From Oscillospiraceae bacterium (GTDB lineage: Bacteria > Bacillota > Clostridia > Oscillospirales > CAG-272): a stretch of 41,172 nt of DNA. Position 1 is the first letter of the stretch; each line of letters starts with the position of its first letter. The stretch lies in contig SVTI01000010.1 of the NCBI GenBank assembly GCA_015063855.1, positions 1 to 41,172 on the forward strand, given 5' to 3'. The translations under genes were made by a program, and so were the position numbers. The notes under the pieces are model-generated. The model ran no database searches. It had not been told where the DNA came from and saw nothing but the letters and a program-made list of their open reading frames with translations. This document shows positions 10,218 through 19,842 of the stretch, piece after piece.

Positions 10218-10751
10218 ATGAAGCTTAAGGCTTTTATTCTTACATTATTAGCGGCGGTAATACTTCTTTCATCCTGTGCCGCTAAGAAGGACACAGACAT
10301 CCCCGACGGTATGCAGCTTCTTTCCAATAAATACGTTGATTATACCGCTTACGTTCCCGAGGAGTGGAAGGTAAATGAGCCTACCGCGACTCCCTATGCT
10401 TACGTTGGCACGCAGGATGCCTCCAGCGTCAATATCGTTGCCCAGTCATATACAAACGAGCAGGCTGAGGCAGGTCTTGAGGGCTATTGGAAAAGCTATT
10501 CCAAGGATTTTAAAAAGTCACTTTCCGACTTTGATTGTCAGTCTAAACCCACAGAGATACTTCTTGACGGTGTAGCAGCTCACCAGTACGTTTACACTGC
10601 AACGCTTTCCGGTATCGAGTATAAGTATCAGCAGACCATCTGTATGCATGAGGGTTACGTGTATATCATTACATATACCTCTACCCCCGAGCTTTACGAT
10701 GAGCATACCGATGAGGTAAAGAAGATCATCAAGACCTTCAAGTTCGACTGA
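10218..10751 (+). CDS. Predicted lipoprotein, PsbP/DUF1795-like
   Basis: Lipobox LLSSC; YVDYTAYVPEEWKVNEPTATPYAYV. Confidence 0.6.
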   Translation: MKLKAFILTLLAAVILLSSCAAKKDTDIPDGMQLLSNKYVDYTAYVPEEWKVNEPTATPYAYVGTQDASSVNIVAQSYTNEQAEAGLEGYWKSYSKDFKKSLSDFDCQSKPTEILLDGVAAHQYVYTATLSGIEYKYQQTICMHEGYVYIITYTSTPELYDEHTDEVKKIIKTFKFD

Positions 10752-10752
10752 T

Positions 10753-11892
10753 ATGAATCTTTATTTTGATAATAGCGCTACTACTAAGCCTACAGAGGTC
10801 GTAATAACCGAAATGAGCCGAGGAATGAGAGAACTCTGGGGTAATCCATCTTCTCTTCACACTAAGGGCTACGAAGCGGAAAAGGAGCTGACCAAGGCAC
10901 GTGAGACCATTCTCGGTGCCTTAAATATACGTGACCGTAAGGCAGAGCTTATCTTTACGGCGAGCGGCACAGAGGCAGATAATCTTGCTCTATTCGGTAC
11001 TATGCATGCAAAAGAAAAGAACCGAGGTAAGAAGCTTATTACAACCAAAAGCGAGCATCCTGCAGTATTAAACTGTGCAAGGAAGCTTGAGGCTGAGGGC
11101 TATGAGGTAGTATATCTTTCTGCTAAGGGTGGAGAGATAGATGTGGAGCAGTATTCAAATGCTCTCGATAAGAATACCGTTATGGTCAGCATCATGTCCG
11201 TCAACAACGAGACAGGCGCAAGATATGATATCAAAAAGCTGTTTGCCATGGCAAAGGCTGTAAATCCAGAGGTCGTGACCCACAGCGATGCGGTTCAGGC
11301 ATTTATGAAAATAAGACTTGCACCTGAAACACTCAAGTGTGATCTTATGACACTTTCAGCGCATAAGATACATGGTCCAAAGGGTATCGGCGCTCTTTAC
11401 GTAGCTCCTGAGATTATAAAGGCGAAAAAGCTCGTACCCCATATCCTCGGCGGTGATCAGGAAAAGGGTTTTAGAAGCGGAACAGAGAATCTTCCCGCAG
11501 TATTAGGCTTTGCAGAGGCGGTAAAGTCGGGTGTGTATCCTCAATCGGTAGCAGAGCTTCGTCAGTATATAATCGACAATCTTGACCCTGAGATCCGTCC
11601 GAATATTCCGGTTTTCCATGCGCCTCACATTATTAACGTGACTCTTCCCGATATCAAGAGCGAGACTATGCTTCATTTTCTTTCGGCAAAGGGGATTTAC
11701 GTATCAAGCGGTTCTGCATGTTCTTCAAATTCGGGTCATGCAAATTATGTTCTTCCCGATTTCGGATTAAGCGAAAGAGAGGCAGACCATTCTATACGAA
11801 TAAGTCTTGACAATACTCAAACCGAGAAAGATGCAAACATACTCCTTGCAGCTCTAAAGGAAGGCATCGATACGCTTGTAAGAGTGAAATAA
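10753..11892 (+). CDS. Cysteine desulfurase (NifS/IscS-like)
   Basis: MNLYFDNSATTKP, TASGTEADNLAL, SAHKIHGPKGIGALYV, SSGSACSSNSG. Confidence 0.92.
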   Translation: MNLYFDNSATTKPTEVVITEMSRGMRELWGNPSSLHTKGYEAEKELTKARETILGALNIRDRKAELIFTASGTEADNLALFGTMHAKEKNRGKKLITTKSEHPAVLNCARKLEAEGYEVVYLSAKGGEIDVEQYSNALDKNTVMVSIMSVNNETGARYDIKKLFAMAKAVNPEVVTHSDAVQAFMKIRLAPETLKCDLMTLSAHKIHGPKGIGALYVAPEIIKAKKLVPHILGGDQEKGFRSGTENLPAVLGFAEAVKSGVYPQSVAELRQYIIDNLDPEIRPNIPVFHAPHIINVTLPDIKSETMLHFLSAKGIYVSSGSACSSNSGHANYVLPDFGLSEREADHSIRISLDNTQTEKDANILLAALKEGIDTLVRVK

Positions 11893-11897
11893 ATATT

Positions 11898-11935
11898 AAA
11901 AGCCAAGCAGATCGCGATCTGCTTGGCTTCTTCAT
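11898..11935. terminator. Terminator, perfect 30-nt palindrome
   Basis: aagccaagcagatcg|cgatctgcttggctt then cttcttcattt; converging genes. Confidence 0.8.
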
Positions 11936-11940
11936 TTAAC

Positions 11941-14175
11941 TTAGAGCTTCAATTCAAAATAGTCAATACCGAGGTTTGATGTTCGTTGTGCATCCCGTGT
12001 CTGGCTTGTAAGTACAAGAACCTGCATTTCCCTTGAAATGTCGGAAAGGGCTGTGAGCATATTGTCCATTCTTGTATCGTCGAGTCTTGCGAAGCTCTCG
12101 TCGAATATTACGGGAGGAAGCTGCTTCTTGAAAAGTACTCGAATGAGAGCAAGGCGTAGAGCATAATATGCAAGGTCCTTTGTACCTGCACTCATATAAT
12201 CGACTCTATGAAGCTTTCCCTCAGTTTCGTAGCTCATCTCAAGATCCTTGCCGATACCTATTACGCTGTAGCGGTCATTGGTGAGTTTACCAAGGATACT
12301 CCCCGCATTTCCTGCAAGCTTAGGAGTGACGCTTGCACGGAGATTTTTTGATGCCTCGGACAGCTTGCTGTAGGCTAAAAGATAAGCCTCGTTGATCTTT
12401 GTGAGTCGGCTTATCTCGGTAGTGAGACTGCTTACCGTATCGCCTAATCTTGTAGGTTCCTCTACGGTGGCGGTGAGAACCGCCAGCTCCTTCTCAAGGT
12501 CGGCTGCCTTTTGTTTCAAGTATTCTGTGGATTTCTCGTAAAAATCCTTCTCCCTCTGTGCCTCTGTTATTCCATCCTTATCAAAGGACTCGTCGTTATA
12601 AGGTCTGCCTGCCAGTGCTTCCTTTAATGCAACCGGATCAAGCTCCTTTGCCTGATGTGCAAAGGAATCTCTTGCAAGTGCAAATTTTTCCCGCTCAGAA
12701 ATGCTCTCGGAGAGAAGTCTTATGACCTCTTCGGCCTTTTCCATCGCTTCGTCAGGGTTATTCTTACCCCATCTCATTGCCTCGTTTGCAAGCTCGGACT
12801 CCTTCTCTCTAAAGGAGAATACCGTCTTTTCATATTTATGTTCGATATCCTTGACTCTTGAATTACAAAGGGCGAGCATGTTTTCGTTGGAAACGAAGCT
12901 TGAAACCGCTCTGTTGAACGCCTCAGAATCATCTATATCCAATTCTGCGAGAAATTCATTCTCATTTATCTTTTGTCTGCTTGAACCTATCATGCAGAGA
13001 AGTGCAACAAATATGAATACCGCCGCCGCACCGAGTGAAATGTAGAGATCTATGGTATAGCGAAGGAAATATCCCACACCGCCGCATATAAGGGCTAAAA
13101 TAAGCATTATAACGGCAACACCCAGCATTGTTTTCTTTCGTGTTTTTATAGATCTGTATCTATCAACTACCTCATCGATACCACCGTTCTCGTTGACCTT
13201 TTCAATGAACATGGAGGTCTCAAAGAGCTCCTGATTCTTTCGCTGCTGTTGTTCAAGCTCCTTTTCAAGATCCTTAGCCGACTCCTCGAGACGGATACAC
13301 TCATCCTTGAGCTTTTTTATTCTCTCGATGTACGATCTGTCGGGCAAAAAACCATCGTAGGTGTAATTCTTCTTTAATGCTTCTATAACAGCATCAAGCT
13401 CGGCTACCTTCTTTTTAAGACTTCTGTATCGCTTATAGGTACGGTACTTTTTAGCTGTCTCGTAATAATCAAGAAGCTCCTTACAGTTTCTGAGCTTTTC
13501 CTCGTTTTGTTCGATACTGAGTCTTGTCTCGCGAAGTGTGCCCTCCTTCTCAATAATACCCGCATTCATCTGCTTTGCATCGTCGAGACGGCGGATATAA
13601 TCGTCACGCTGTGTCGTAAGCTCGTATATTTTTCCGCCCTTACCCTTCTTGTGAGCGAGGAGAACTCTTGCATCATCAAGCTTTTTAAGAGCCTTATCGG
13701 TATCTATATTCTCGTCGGCTGAAAAGAGGATATTCTCAATAGAGTTCGAAACCTTGGAGCCGTTGATATAGCCGCCCGCCGCTTGTCCTATATATGCTGT
13801 ATGGACAAATACGTCACCCGAAACACCGAAAAAGATATCTTCCGGGCTGTGTCCCTCAAAGACCTGCGTATTTGTATCAAGGTCGATGATGGCGGTCTTG
13901 TCCCCCGAATTTTCTAAATATTCTCTCTCTATACGGTAACGCTTGTTATCTGAGCAGATCGTAAGTGTTCCCGAGGCGCAATTAGATCCCCAACTGTAAA
14001 AGCGGTTACGCTCTGTCTTGTCCGCAAAGCCGTAGAACATGAATTTGATAAATGCCGCAACGGTTGATTTGCCGCTTTCGTTGATTCCGTATACTATATT
14101 CAAGCCCTTATCCAAGGAGAATTCAAAGTCTTTGGTACCGCCGAAATCACGGATATAACCCTTTTCTATATACAT
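11941..14175 (-). CDS. AAA/SMC-like ATPase, YhaN/SbcC type
   Basis: GLNIVYGINESGKSTVAAFIKFMFYG (Walker A), coiled coils with a central hydrophobic segment, SAGTKDLAYYALRLALIR signature, PPVIFDESFARLDDTR Walker B. Confidence 0.85.
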   Translation of the reverse strand: MYIEKGYIRDFGGTKDFEFSLDKGLNIVYGINESGKSTVAAFIKFMFYGFADKTERNRFYSWGSNCASGTLTICSDNKRYRIEREYLENSGDKTAIIDLDTNTQVFEGHSPEDIFFGVSGDVFVHTAYIGQAAGGYINGSKVSNSIENILFSADENIDTDKALKKLDDARVLLAHKKGKGGKIYELTTQRDDYIRRLDDAKQMNAGIIEKEGTLRETRLSIEQNEEKLRNCKELLDYYETAKKYRTYKRYRSLKKKVAELDAVIEALKKNYTYDGFLPDRSYIERIKKLKDECIRLEESAKDLEKELEQQQRKNQELFETSMFIEKVNENGGIDEVVDRYRSIKTRKKTMLGVAVIMLILALICGGVGYFLRYTIDLYISLGAAAVFIFVALLCMIGSSRQKINENEFLAELDIDDSEAFNRAVSSFVSNENMLALCNSRVKDIEHKYEKTVFSFREKESELANEAMRWGKNNPDEAMEKAEEVIRLLSESISEREKFALARDSFAHQAKELDPVALKEALAGRPYNDESFDKDGITEAQREKDFYEKSTEYLKQKAADLEKELAVLTATVEEPTRLGDTVSSLTTEISRLTKINEAYLLAYSKLSEASKNLRASVTPKLAGNAGSILGKLTNDRYSVIGIGKDLEMSYETEGKLHRVDYMSAGTKDLAYYALRLALIRVLFKKQLPPVIFDESFARLDDTRMDNMLTALSDISREMQVLVLTSQTRDAQRTSNLGIDYFELKL

Positions 14176-14186
14176 GATATTCTCCT

Positions 14187-15320
14187 TTACTCAAAATCTA
14201 CTATATCTGTACCGTCGATAGCACAGAGTCCGTAACGCAGTGCCATAGAGGCGATTTCTCTTTCCTCTGCTGTGCCGTTCTCCAACATGGGCAGAAGTGC
14301 CTCGAAGAAGGCTCCCTTAATAGTTGGGTCGTATTTCAGTCTCTCGCAGTCATAGAGAGGCAAGGTGTTATCTATGAGATCAAAGGTGTATAGATTTCTG
14401 ATTTCACGCTCGATTATTTTCTTTGATATCTTAAGGTCAGGGGTGACGTTACCTTCCAAAGTGACACGCAGAAGCGTATCATCTCCATAGCCCTTCTTTA
14501 CAATACAATTTGAGATATGCTCGCATATCTCTTCATTTGAGGATGCTCCGCTTACGTTTATTCTTTCCTGCGCATAACGTCTTCTTGAGAAACGGACGGG
14601 CTTAAGATCATAGCGGAAGCCGTTTTCGTCCTTTATGAGAGTACCGCAGAGTGCTCCCTTGTGACCGGGCTCACCGTAGTCTCTTCCCTCAAGGCATCCG
14701 GGGTATGCGTAGACGCTGTCTCCGATCTTCGTAGGCTCCTTGCCCATATGGATATGACCGAGAGCAAGGTAATCAAATCCGCTTTCTGCGATATCATTTT
14801 CTGTTATGGGACAGTATTTTGAGATGGGAGAGGAGGTATCACCGTGGGCGCAGAGAATATTGATTCTGTCCGAATGCATAGGCTTTTTGCCGATGAATGG
14901 GTTGCGCTCCATATAAGGCTTGGTGAAGGCAAAGCCGTAAACGTCCACTCCGATATCCTCAAAAGCAAAGAGAGACATGGTTGGCTCTGTGAAGATATAT
15001 ACGTTATTCGGGAACTGGGTCTTTTTATAAACACCGTTTGAGGTATAGGGATCGTGGTTTCCGGGCGCAATGACAAAACGGCATTTGGATAATCTTCCGA
15101 ACTCCTTTAATACAAGGGACACCGTGTCCTTGGTCACGTATTCGCTGTCAAACATATCGCCCGAGACAAGCACCAGATCTACGTCATTGTCCTCAACGTA
15201 CATAGTAAGTGCTGTGAATGCGGTACGCAGATCCCCCCTTCTTACCTCGGAAAGGGAGGCGTCCTCCAAAGTGAAGGGAGCATCTAAGTGCATATCTGCC
15301 GTGTGTAAGATTTTAACCAT
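14187..15320 (-). CDS. Metallophosphoesterase/exonuclease, YhaO/SbcD type
   Basis: MVKILHTADMHLDAPF, LVSGDMFDSE, APGNHDPYTS, LGHIHMGKEP; adjacent to the YhaN-like ATPase. Confidence 0.87.
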   Translation of the reverse strand: MVKILHTADMHLDAPFTLEDASLSEVRRGDLRTAFTALTMYVEDNDVDLVLVSGDMFDSEYVTKDTVSLVLKEFGRLSKCRFVIAPGNHDPYTSNGVYKKTQFPNNVYIFTEPTMSLFAFEDIGVDVYGFAFTKPYMERNPFIGKKPMHSDRINILCAHGDTSSPISKYCPITENDIAESGFDYLALGHIHMGKEPTKIGDSVYAYPGCLEGRDYGEPGHKGALCGTLIKDENGFRYDLKPVRFSRRRYAQERINVSGASSNEEICEHISNCIVKKGYGDDTLLRVTLEGNVTPDLKISKKIIEREIRNLYTFDLIDNTLPLYDCERLKYDPTIKGAFFEALLPMLENGTAEEREIASMALRYGLCAIDGTDIVDFE

Positions 15321-15418
15321 TATATTTTCCCCAAACTGTCGAATTTTCTGTATACAATAATTATACATTAAAGCTTTTATTTTTTCAATATGATTTAAGA
15401 AATAAAGGGGATTTAATA

Positions 15419-15447
15419 TTGATAATTTTATAATTTTATGGTAGAAT
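15419..15447 (+). promoter_or_regulatory. Putative promoter of rbfA operon
   Basis: TTGATA-17 nt-TAGAAT. Confidence 0.5.
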
Positions 15448-15499
15448 ATTATATAATATAAACTCGAAAGGAATATGCGGTATTGCCGCAGACAGAAAT

Positions 15500-15865
15500 A
15501 TGGCTAATTACAGAAGAGGAAGAGTCAACGAAGAGATGGCAAAGGAGCTTATGAAAATACTCCCCACGGTTAAGGATCCTCGTGTGGGAACAGCTTTTTT
15601 CAGCATCACCTCGGTTGACTGTACTCCCGACCTTAAATATGCAAAGGTATACTACTCCAGCATCGGAGGAAAGGACGGAGAAGAGGGGGTAGCACAGGGT
15701 CTTAAGAGCGCCAACGGATATATCCGCCGCGAGCTTGCTAAATCACTTAACTTAAGACAGACCCCTGAGCTTACCTTCCTTCGTGACGGCTCTGTTGAGC
15801 ACGGTGCTCATATCTCAAAGCTTCTTGATTCGGTTCGTCCCAAGGAGAATAAGGATGGAGAATAA
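15500..15865 (+). CDS. rbfA: 30S ribosome-binding factor A
   Basis: YRRGRVNEEMAKELMKIL...DPRVGTAFFSITSVDCTPDLKYAKVYYS. Confidence 0.93.
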   Translation: MANYRRGRVNEEMAKELMKILPTVKDPRVGTAFFSITSVDCTPDLKYAKVYYSSIGGKDGEEGVAQGLKSANGYIRRELAKSLNLRQTPELTFLRDGSVEHGAHISKLLDSVRPKENKDGE

Positions 15866-16817
15866 TATAACCGTAGAGGGGATAGCCTCACTTCTTGAGG
15901 AATGGGATGATATTCTTATCCTTACCCATGCCAATCCCGATGCGGATACCTTGGGCTCGGCATTTGCTATAAAATATGCTTATCCTGAAAAAAATATAGA
16001 CGTCTGCTGTGCAGACATCATTCCTGATAGGCTTTCTTTTATTAACAAAGGAATCTCTACGACTCTTTGTGAAAAGGAATATGCTCATATCGTATCGGTT
16101 GACTGCGCTGAGCTTCACCTTATGGGGGAGGCAGGCAGAAAATATTCTGACAGAATAGAACTTAAGGTGGATCATCACCGTACGAGCACAGAGTTCGCGG
16201 AGTATAACTACGCCGAAGAAACAAGCGGATCCTGCGGCGAGATAGTCTATGATATCTTAAAGCAGAAGGACAGAATAAACAAAGATGCCGCAGAGGTTCT
16301 CTATGCGGCTATAGCCTCGGATACGGGTTGCTTTAAATTCAGCAATACCAAGCCCTCAACTCATATAAAGGCGGCAGAGCTTATGGCTATGGGTGTCGAT
16401 TTTGCAGCTATAAACACTATTCTTTTTGAGAACAAATCGAGGTCCGAGATAGCGGCTCTTAGGGTAGCAGTAAACTCCCTTGAATATCATTTTGACGGCA
16501 GAGTTGCTGTAGTTGGCTTTTCCAACAGTATGAAAGAAGAAAATGCTCTCGATGACGATGCACTCGGTTCTGTAAACTCTCTTCCCCGTGAGATAGAGGG
16601 TGTAGAGCTCGGTATCGTCATAAAGGAGAAGAGTGCCAAGCCGGGAGAATTTAAGGTCTCCATGCGAAGCGGTGAAACAGTAGACTGCTCGGTTATCTGC
16701 GGCAAGCTCGGAGGTGGCGGACATATACGCGCCTCGGGTGCAGCCGTTAAGGCGGACAGCCTTAACGCGGCAAAGGAAATAATTTTAAAAACTGTATCGG
16801 AGTGTATCGAAAAATGA
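15855..16817 (+). CDS. nrnA: DHH family bifunctional oligoribonuclease/PAP phosphatase NrnA
   Basis: ILTHANPDADTLGSAFAIKYA, VDHHRTS, GGGGHIRASGA; start overlaps rbfA stop. Confidence 0.9.
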   Translation: MENNITVEGIASLLEEWDDILILTHANPDADTLGSAFAIKYAYPEKNIDVCCADIIPDRLSFINKGISTTLCEKEYAHIVSVDCAELHLMGEAGRKYSDRIELKVDHHRTSTEFAEYNYAEETSGSCGEIVYDILKQKDRINKDAAEVLYAAIASDTGCFKFSNTKPSTHIKAAELMAMGVDFAAINTILFENKSRSEIAALRVAVNSLEYHFDGRVAVVGFSNSMKEENALDDDALGSVNSLPREIEGVELGIVIKEKSAKPGEFKVSMRSGETVDCSVICGKLGGGGHIRASGAAVKADSLNAAKEIILKTVSECIEK

Positions 16818-17710
16818 AGGAATGCTCCGGTGTACTTATAGTTGATAAGCCGATGGATATGACATCCCACGACGCGGTGAACATAATGCGAAAGCTTTAT
16901 AATACCAAAAAGGTGGGACATACCGGAACTCTTGACCCAATGGCAACGGGTTTGCTGGTTATACTTATCGGCAGAGCCGCAAAGGCGGCGGAATATCTTG
17001 TTTCTGACGAAAAGAAATACGAAGCGGGATTGCTTCTCGGTAAAAAATACGATACGGGTGATATTACGGGAAGTATAATTGAAGAGTCAAGGGATATCCC
17101 CGAAAGGGAAAGCGTGCTTTCCTGCATTGCATCCTTTGAAGGCAAGGGACAGCAGATACCTCCCATGTATTCGGCTCTTAAGGTTGACGGACAGAAGCTT
17201 GTCAACCTTGCAAGAAGAGGTATTGAGGTTGAAAGAAAACCCAGAGATATCGAGATATATTCGATAGAAGCTGAAGGGCAGGGAAGCGAGTACAGATTAA
17301 GTGTCCATTGCAGCAAGGGTACTTATATTCGTACTCTCTGCGAGGATATAGGCGAAAAGCTTGGATGCCCGTCGACTATGTCATCACTCAGAAGAACTGC
17401 ATCGGGAGGCTTTGATATTTCGGGCAGCTATACCATAGATGCTCTTCGTGAAATGGATGAGGAGACAAAGGAAAAAATACTTCTTCCCATAGAGAGTCTT
17501 TTTGAGGAATTACCTGTAGTTAAATTACCCGAATTTTTCGTTAAGCTTTCACGAAGCGGTCAGCAGATCTATCAGAAGAAGATAGGCTGTAAATACGATC
17601 TTGGGCAGAGGGTAAGATTATACGATAACAACGGCTTCTACGGCTTGGGCGAGGTCACTGATTACCCTGATGGAAGTGCGATAAAAACAATAAAACAATT
17701 TGTATTATAA
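16814..17710 (+). CDS. truB: tRNA pseudouridine(55) synthase TruB
   Basis: GVLIVDKPMDMTSHDAVN...KVGHTGTLDPMATGLLVI; ATGA overlap with nrnA. Confidence 0.95.
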   Translation: MKECSGVLIVDKPMDMTSHDAVNIMRKLYNTKKVGHTGTLDPMATGLLVILIGRAAKAAEYLVSDEKKYEAGLLLGKKYDTGDITGSIIEESRDIPERESVLSCIASFEGKGQQIPPMYSALKVDGQKLVNLARRGIEVERKPRDIEIYSIEAEGQGSEYRLSVHCSKGTYIRTLCEDIGEKLGCPSTMSSLRRTASGGFDISGSYTIDALREMDEETKEKILLPIESLFEELPVVKLPEFFVKLSRSGQQIYQKKIGCKYDLGQRVRLYDNNGFYGLGEVTDYPDGSAIKTIKQFVL

Positions 17711-17725
17711 ACGGAGGATAAAAAT

Positions 17726-19240
17726 ATGTATCTTATCGGTAGTGATATCGGTACCAGCGGTACCAAAACGGTTCTTTTTGATTTGCAAGGAAACACAGTT
17801 GCTTCCGCGCTCTGCGAATACCCCCTTTATCAGCCTAAAAACGGATGGGCTGAGCAGGATCCCCGTGACTGGTGGAACGCAGTTTGCGAAAGCATCAAGG
17901 CAGTAGTAACCAAGTCCGGTGTTGACCCTAAGGATATCAAGGGTGTTGGACTTTCAGGTCAGATGCACGGTCTTGTAATGCTTGATAAAAATGACGAGGT
18001 TATCCGTCCCTCAATTATCTGGTGTGACCAGCGTACCGCAAAGGAATGTGAGGAGATGACCGATATTATCGGTGCGGATAAGCTTATCGAGATCACAGCA
18101 AACCCTGCTATGACAGGCTTCACCGCTTCCAAGATTATGTGGGTTAAGAATAACGAGCCCGAAAACTTTGAGAAGTGTGCTAAGATCATGCTTCCCAAGG
18201 ACTATATCAGATATATGCTCACAGGTGAGTTTGCAACAGAGGTATCCGACGCTTCGGGTATGCAGCTTCTCGACGTTCCCGCAAGAGACTGGTCTCCCTA
18301 TGTTCTCGACAAGCTGGGTATCGACAGAGCGAAGCTCGGTAAGGTTTACGAATCCTGCGAGGAAACAGGCCGTGTAACCAAGAGAGCCGCAGAGCTCACA
18401 GGTCTTTGTGAAGGCACAATTGTTGCGGGTGGTGCAGGTGACCAGGCGGCAGGCGCGGTCGGTAACGGCATCGTTCGTGAGGGCATCATCTCCGCTACTA
18501 TCGGTACATCAGGCGTTGTATTCGCTCATACAGACAAGCTTTCTATCGATCCCAAGGGACGTGTACATACGCTTTGCCATGCAGTTCCCGGCTGTTGGCA
18601 TATTATGGGAGTTACACAGGGTGCAGGTCTTTCCTTTAAGTGGATGAGAGACAACTTCTTCGAAAATGAAAAATCTACTGCTGCACTTTTAGGCAATGAC
18701 CCCAACTATATTATGGATAAGATAGCGGAGCAGGTTCCCGCAGGTGCAAACGGACTTGTATATCTTCCTTACCTTATGGGTGAGAGAACTCCTCATCTTG
18801 ACCCCGATTGCCGTGGTGTATTCTTCGGTCTTAGCGCTATGCATACCAAGAAGGATATGCTCAGAGCAGTAATGGAGGGTGTAATCTTCTCCCTCACCAA
18901 CTGCATGGATATCATCAAGGATATGACAGGTACCACACCCGAGACCGTTTATGCTTCCGGTGGCGGCGGAAACTCTACCCTTTGGAGAACAATGATGGCT
19001 GACAGCTTCGCTATGCCTATCTCCCGCAATAATTCTAAAGAGGGCGGCGCTCTTGGTGTTGCTATCCTTGCAGGCGTAGCTGCAGGTCTTTATAAGAGCG
19101 TTCCCGATGCCTGCGCCGAGCTTATCCGTGAGAAGGATTCTACCCCCTTCAACGAAGCAAACGCAGAGATTTATAAGAAATATTATACACTTTATAATAA
19201 GCTTTACAGCGATCTTAAGGATTCCTTTAAGATGCTTTGA
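17726..19240 (+). CDS. xylB: Xylulokinase (FGGY family)
   Basis: YLIGSDIGTSGTKTVLFD, GWAEQDPRDWW, GLSGQMHGLVMLD, ASGGGGNSTLWRTMMAD. Confidence 0.93.
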   Translation: MYLIGSDIGTSGTKTVLFDLQGNTVASALCEYPLYQPKNGWAEQDPRDWWNAVCESIKAVVTKSGVDPKDIKGVGLSGQMHGLVMLDKNDEVIRPSIIWCDQRTAKECEEMTDIIGADKLIEITANPAMTGFTASKIMWVKNNEPENFEKCAKIMLPKDYIRYMLTGEFATEVSDASGMQLLDVPARDWSPYVLDKLGIDRAKLGKVYESCEETGRVTKRAAELTGLCEGTIVAGGAGDQAAGAVGNGIVREGIISATIGTSGVVFAHTDKLSIDPKGRVHTLCHAVPGCWHIMGVTQGAGLSFKWMRDNFFENEKSTAALLGNDPNYIMDKIAEQVPAGANGLVYLPYLMGERTPHLDPDCRGVFFGLSAMHTKKDMLRAVMEGVIFSLTNCMDIIKDMTGTTPETVYASGGGGNSTLWRTMMADSFAMPISRNNSKEGGALGVAILAGVAAGLYKSVPDACAELIREKDSTPFNEANAEIYKKYYTLYNKLYSDLKDSFKML

Positions 19241-19257
19241 TACCTTTAATGAATAAT

Positions 19258-19292
19258 CGAACGGAGACATGTTAGATGTCTCCGTTTTAATT
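19258..19292 (+). terminator. Terminator after xylB
   Basis: aacggagacat-gttag-atgtctccgtt followed by ttaatt. Confidence 0.8.
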
Positions 19293-19701
19293 AAGCTATA
19301 TTTATAATTATCTTTCCTTTCGCCCGAGCTCGTTTAAGTGCCTGTTCAGCCCCACCACTATATTGTACATAACATAAAACATAATCTGAATTATCCACCA
19401 TCCATCTGTTTCTTGAAGTTATAGCAAAACGCTTATTGACAAATTCAAGACCCTCCGGATATATGCTTATATCCTCATACCCCTTTCCGCTATTCATATA
19501 TGCCAAAACCACATAATAAATTATTGAATAGTTATCGGACAGCTCTTTCAATATCCTCAAAGCTACTCTGTCAAATTCACCATTGTTTCCAACATAAAAT
19601 AAATTGCACCCATTATTCGTTATCAAATTTATAAGTTCCTCTCTCAATTTTGTCTCAATAGAATTGCTTATATATCGGTGCCCAAATAAAGAACAAGTCA
19701 T
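19291..19701 (-). CDS. SLOG-superfamily-like (DUF1273/YpsA-type) small protein
   Basis: CSLFGHRYI, FYVGNNGEFDRVALRIL, VVLAYM, RNRWMVDNSDYVLCYVQYSGGAEQALKRARAKGKIIINI; recognised by motif only. Confidence 0.65.
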   Translation of the reverse strand: MTCSLFGHRYISNSIETKLREELINLITNNGCNLFYVGNNGEFDRVALRILKELSDNYSIIYYVVLAYMNSGKGYEDISIYPEGLEFVNKRFAITSRNRWMVDNSDYVLCYVQYSGGAEQALKRARAKGKIIINIA

Positions 19702-19714
19702 ATCATTCTCCCCT

Positions 19715-19730
19715 ATTACCCGTTTATGGG
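19715..19730 (-). promoter_or_regulatory. Putative operator 1, CCCAT-aaacg-GGTAAT, just downstream of the -10
   Basis: One of three copies of CCCAT-N5-GGTAAT in this intergenic region. Confidence 0.6.
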
Positions 19731-19759
19731 ATGATATTACAAAAAACCTTTATTGTCAA
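19731..19759 (-). promoter_or_regulatory. Sigma-A promoter driving the SLOG-like gene
   Basis: On the minus strand TTGACA-17 nt-TATCAT. Confidence 0.75.
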
Positions 19760-19775
19760 CCCATATTCAGGTAAT
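19760..19775 (+). promoter_or_regulatory. Putative operator 2, CCCAT-attca-GGTAAT, abutting the minus-strand -35
   Basis: Second copy of CCCAT-N5-GGTAAT. Confidence 0.6.
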
Positions 19776-19806
19776 TTCTCTTTTTTCCTTGTTATCATAT
19801 TATTAA

Positions 19807-19822
19807 CCCATTATTGGGTAAT
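19807..19822 (+). promoter_or_regulatory. Putative operator 3, CCCAT-tattg-GGTAAT, upstream of the XRE gene
   Basis: Third copy; also the symmetric dyad ACCCA-ttat-TGGGT. Confidence 0.6.
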
Positions 19823-19842
19823 TATATGATAAGGGTGATATT

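Noticed and set aside
11941-15320. YhaN/YhaO-like pair as a novel anti-phage system
   Set aside because: Standard SbcCD-type ATPase plus nuclease pair common in Firmicutes; no extra effector gene alongside.
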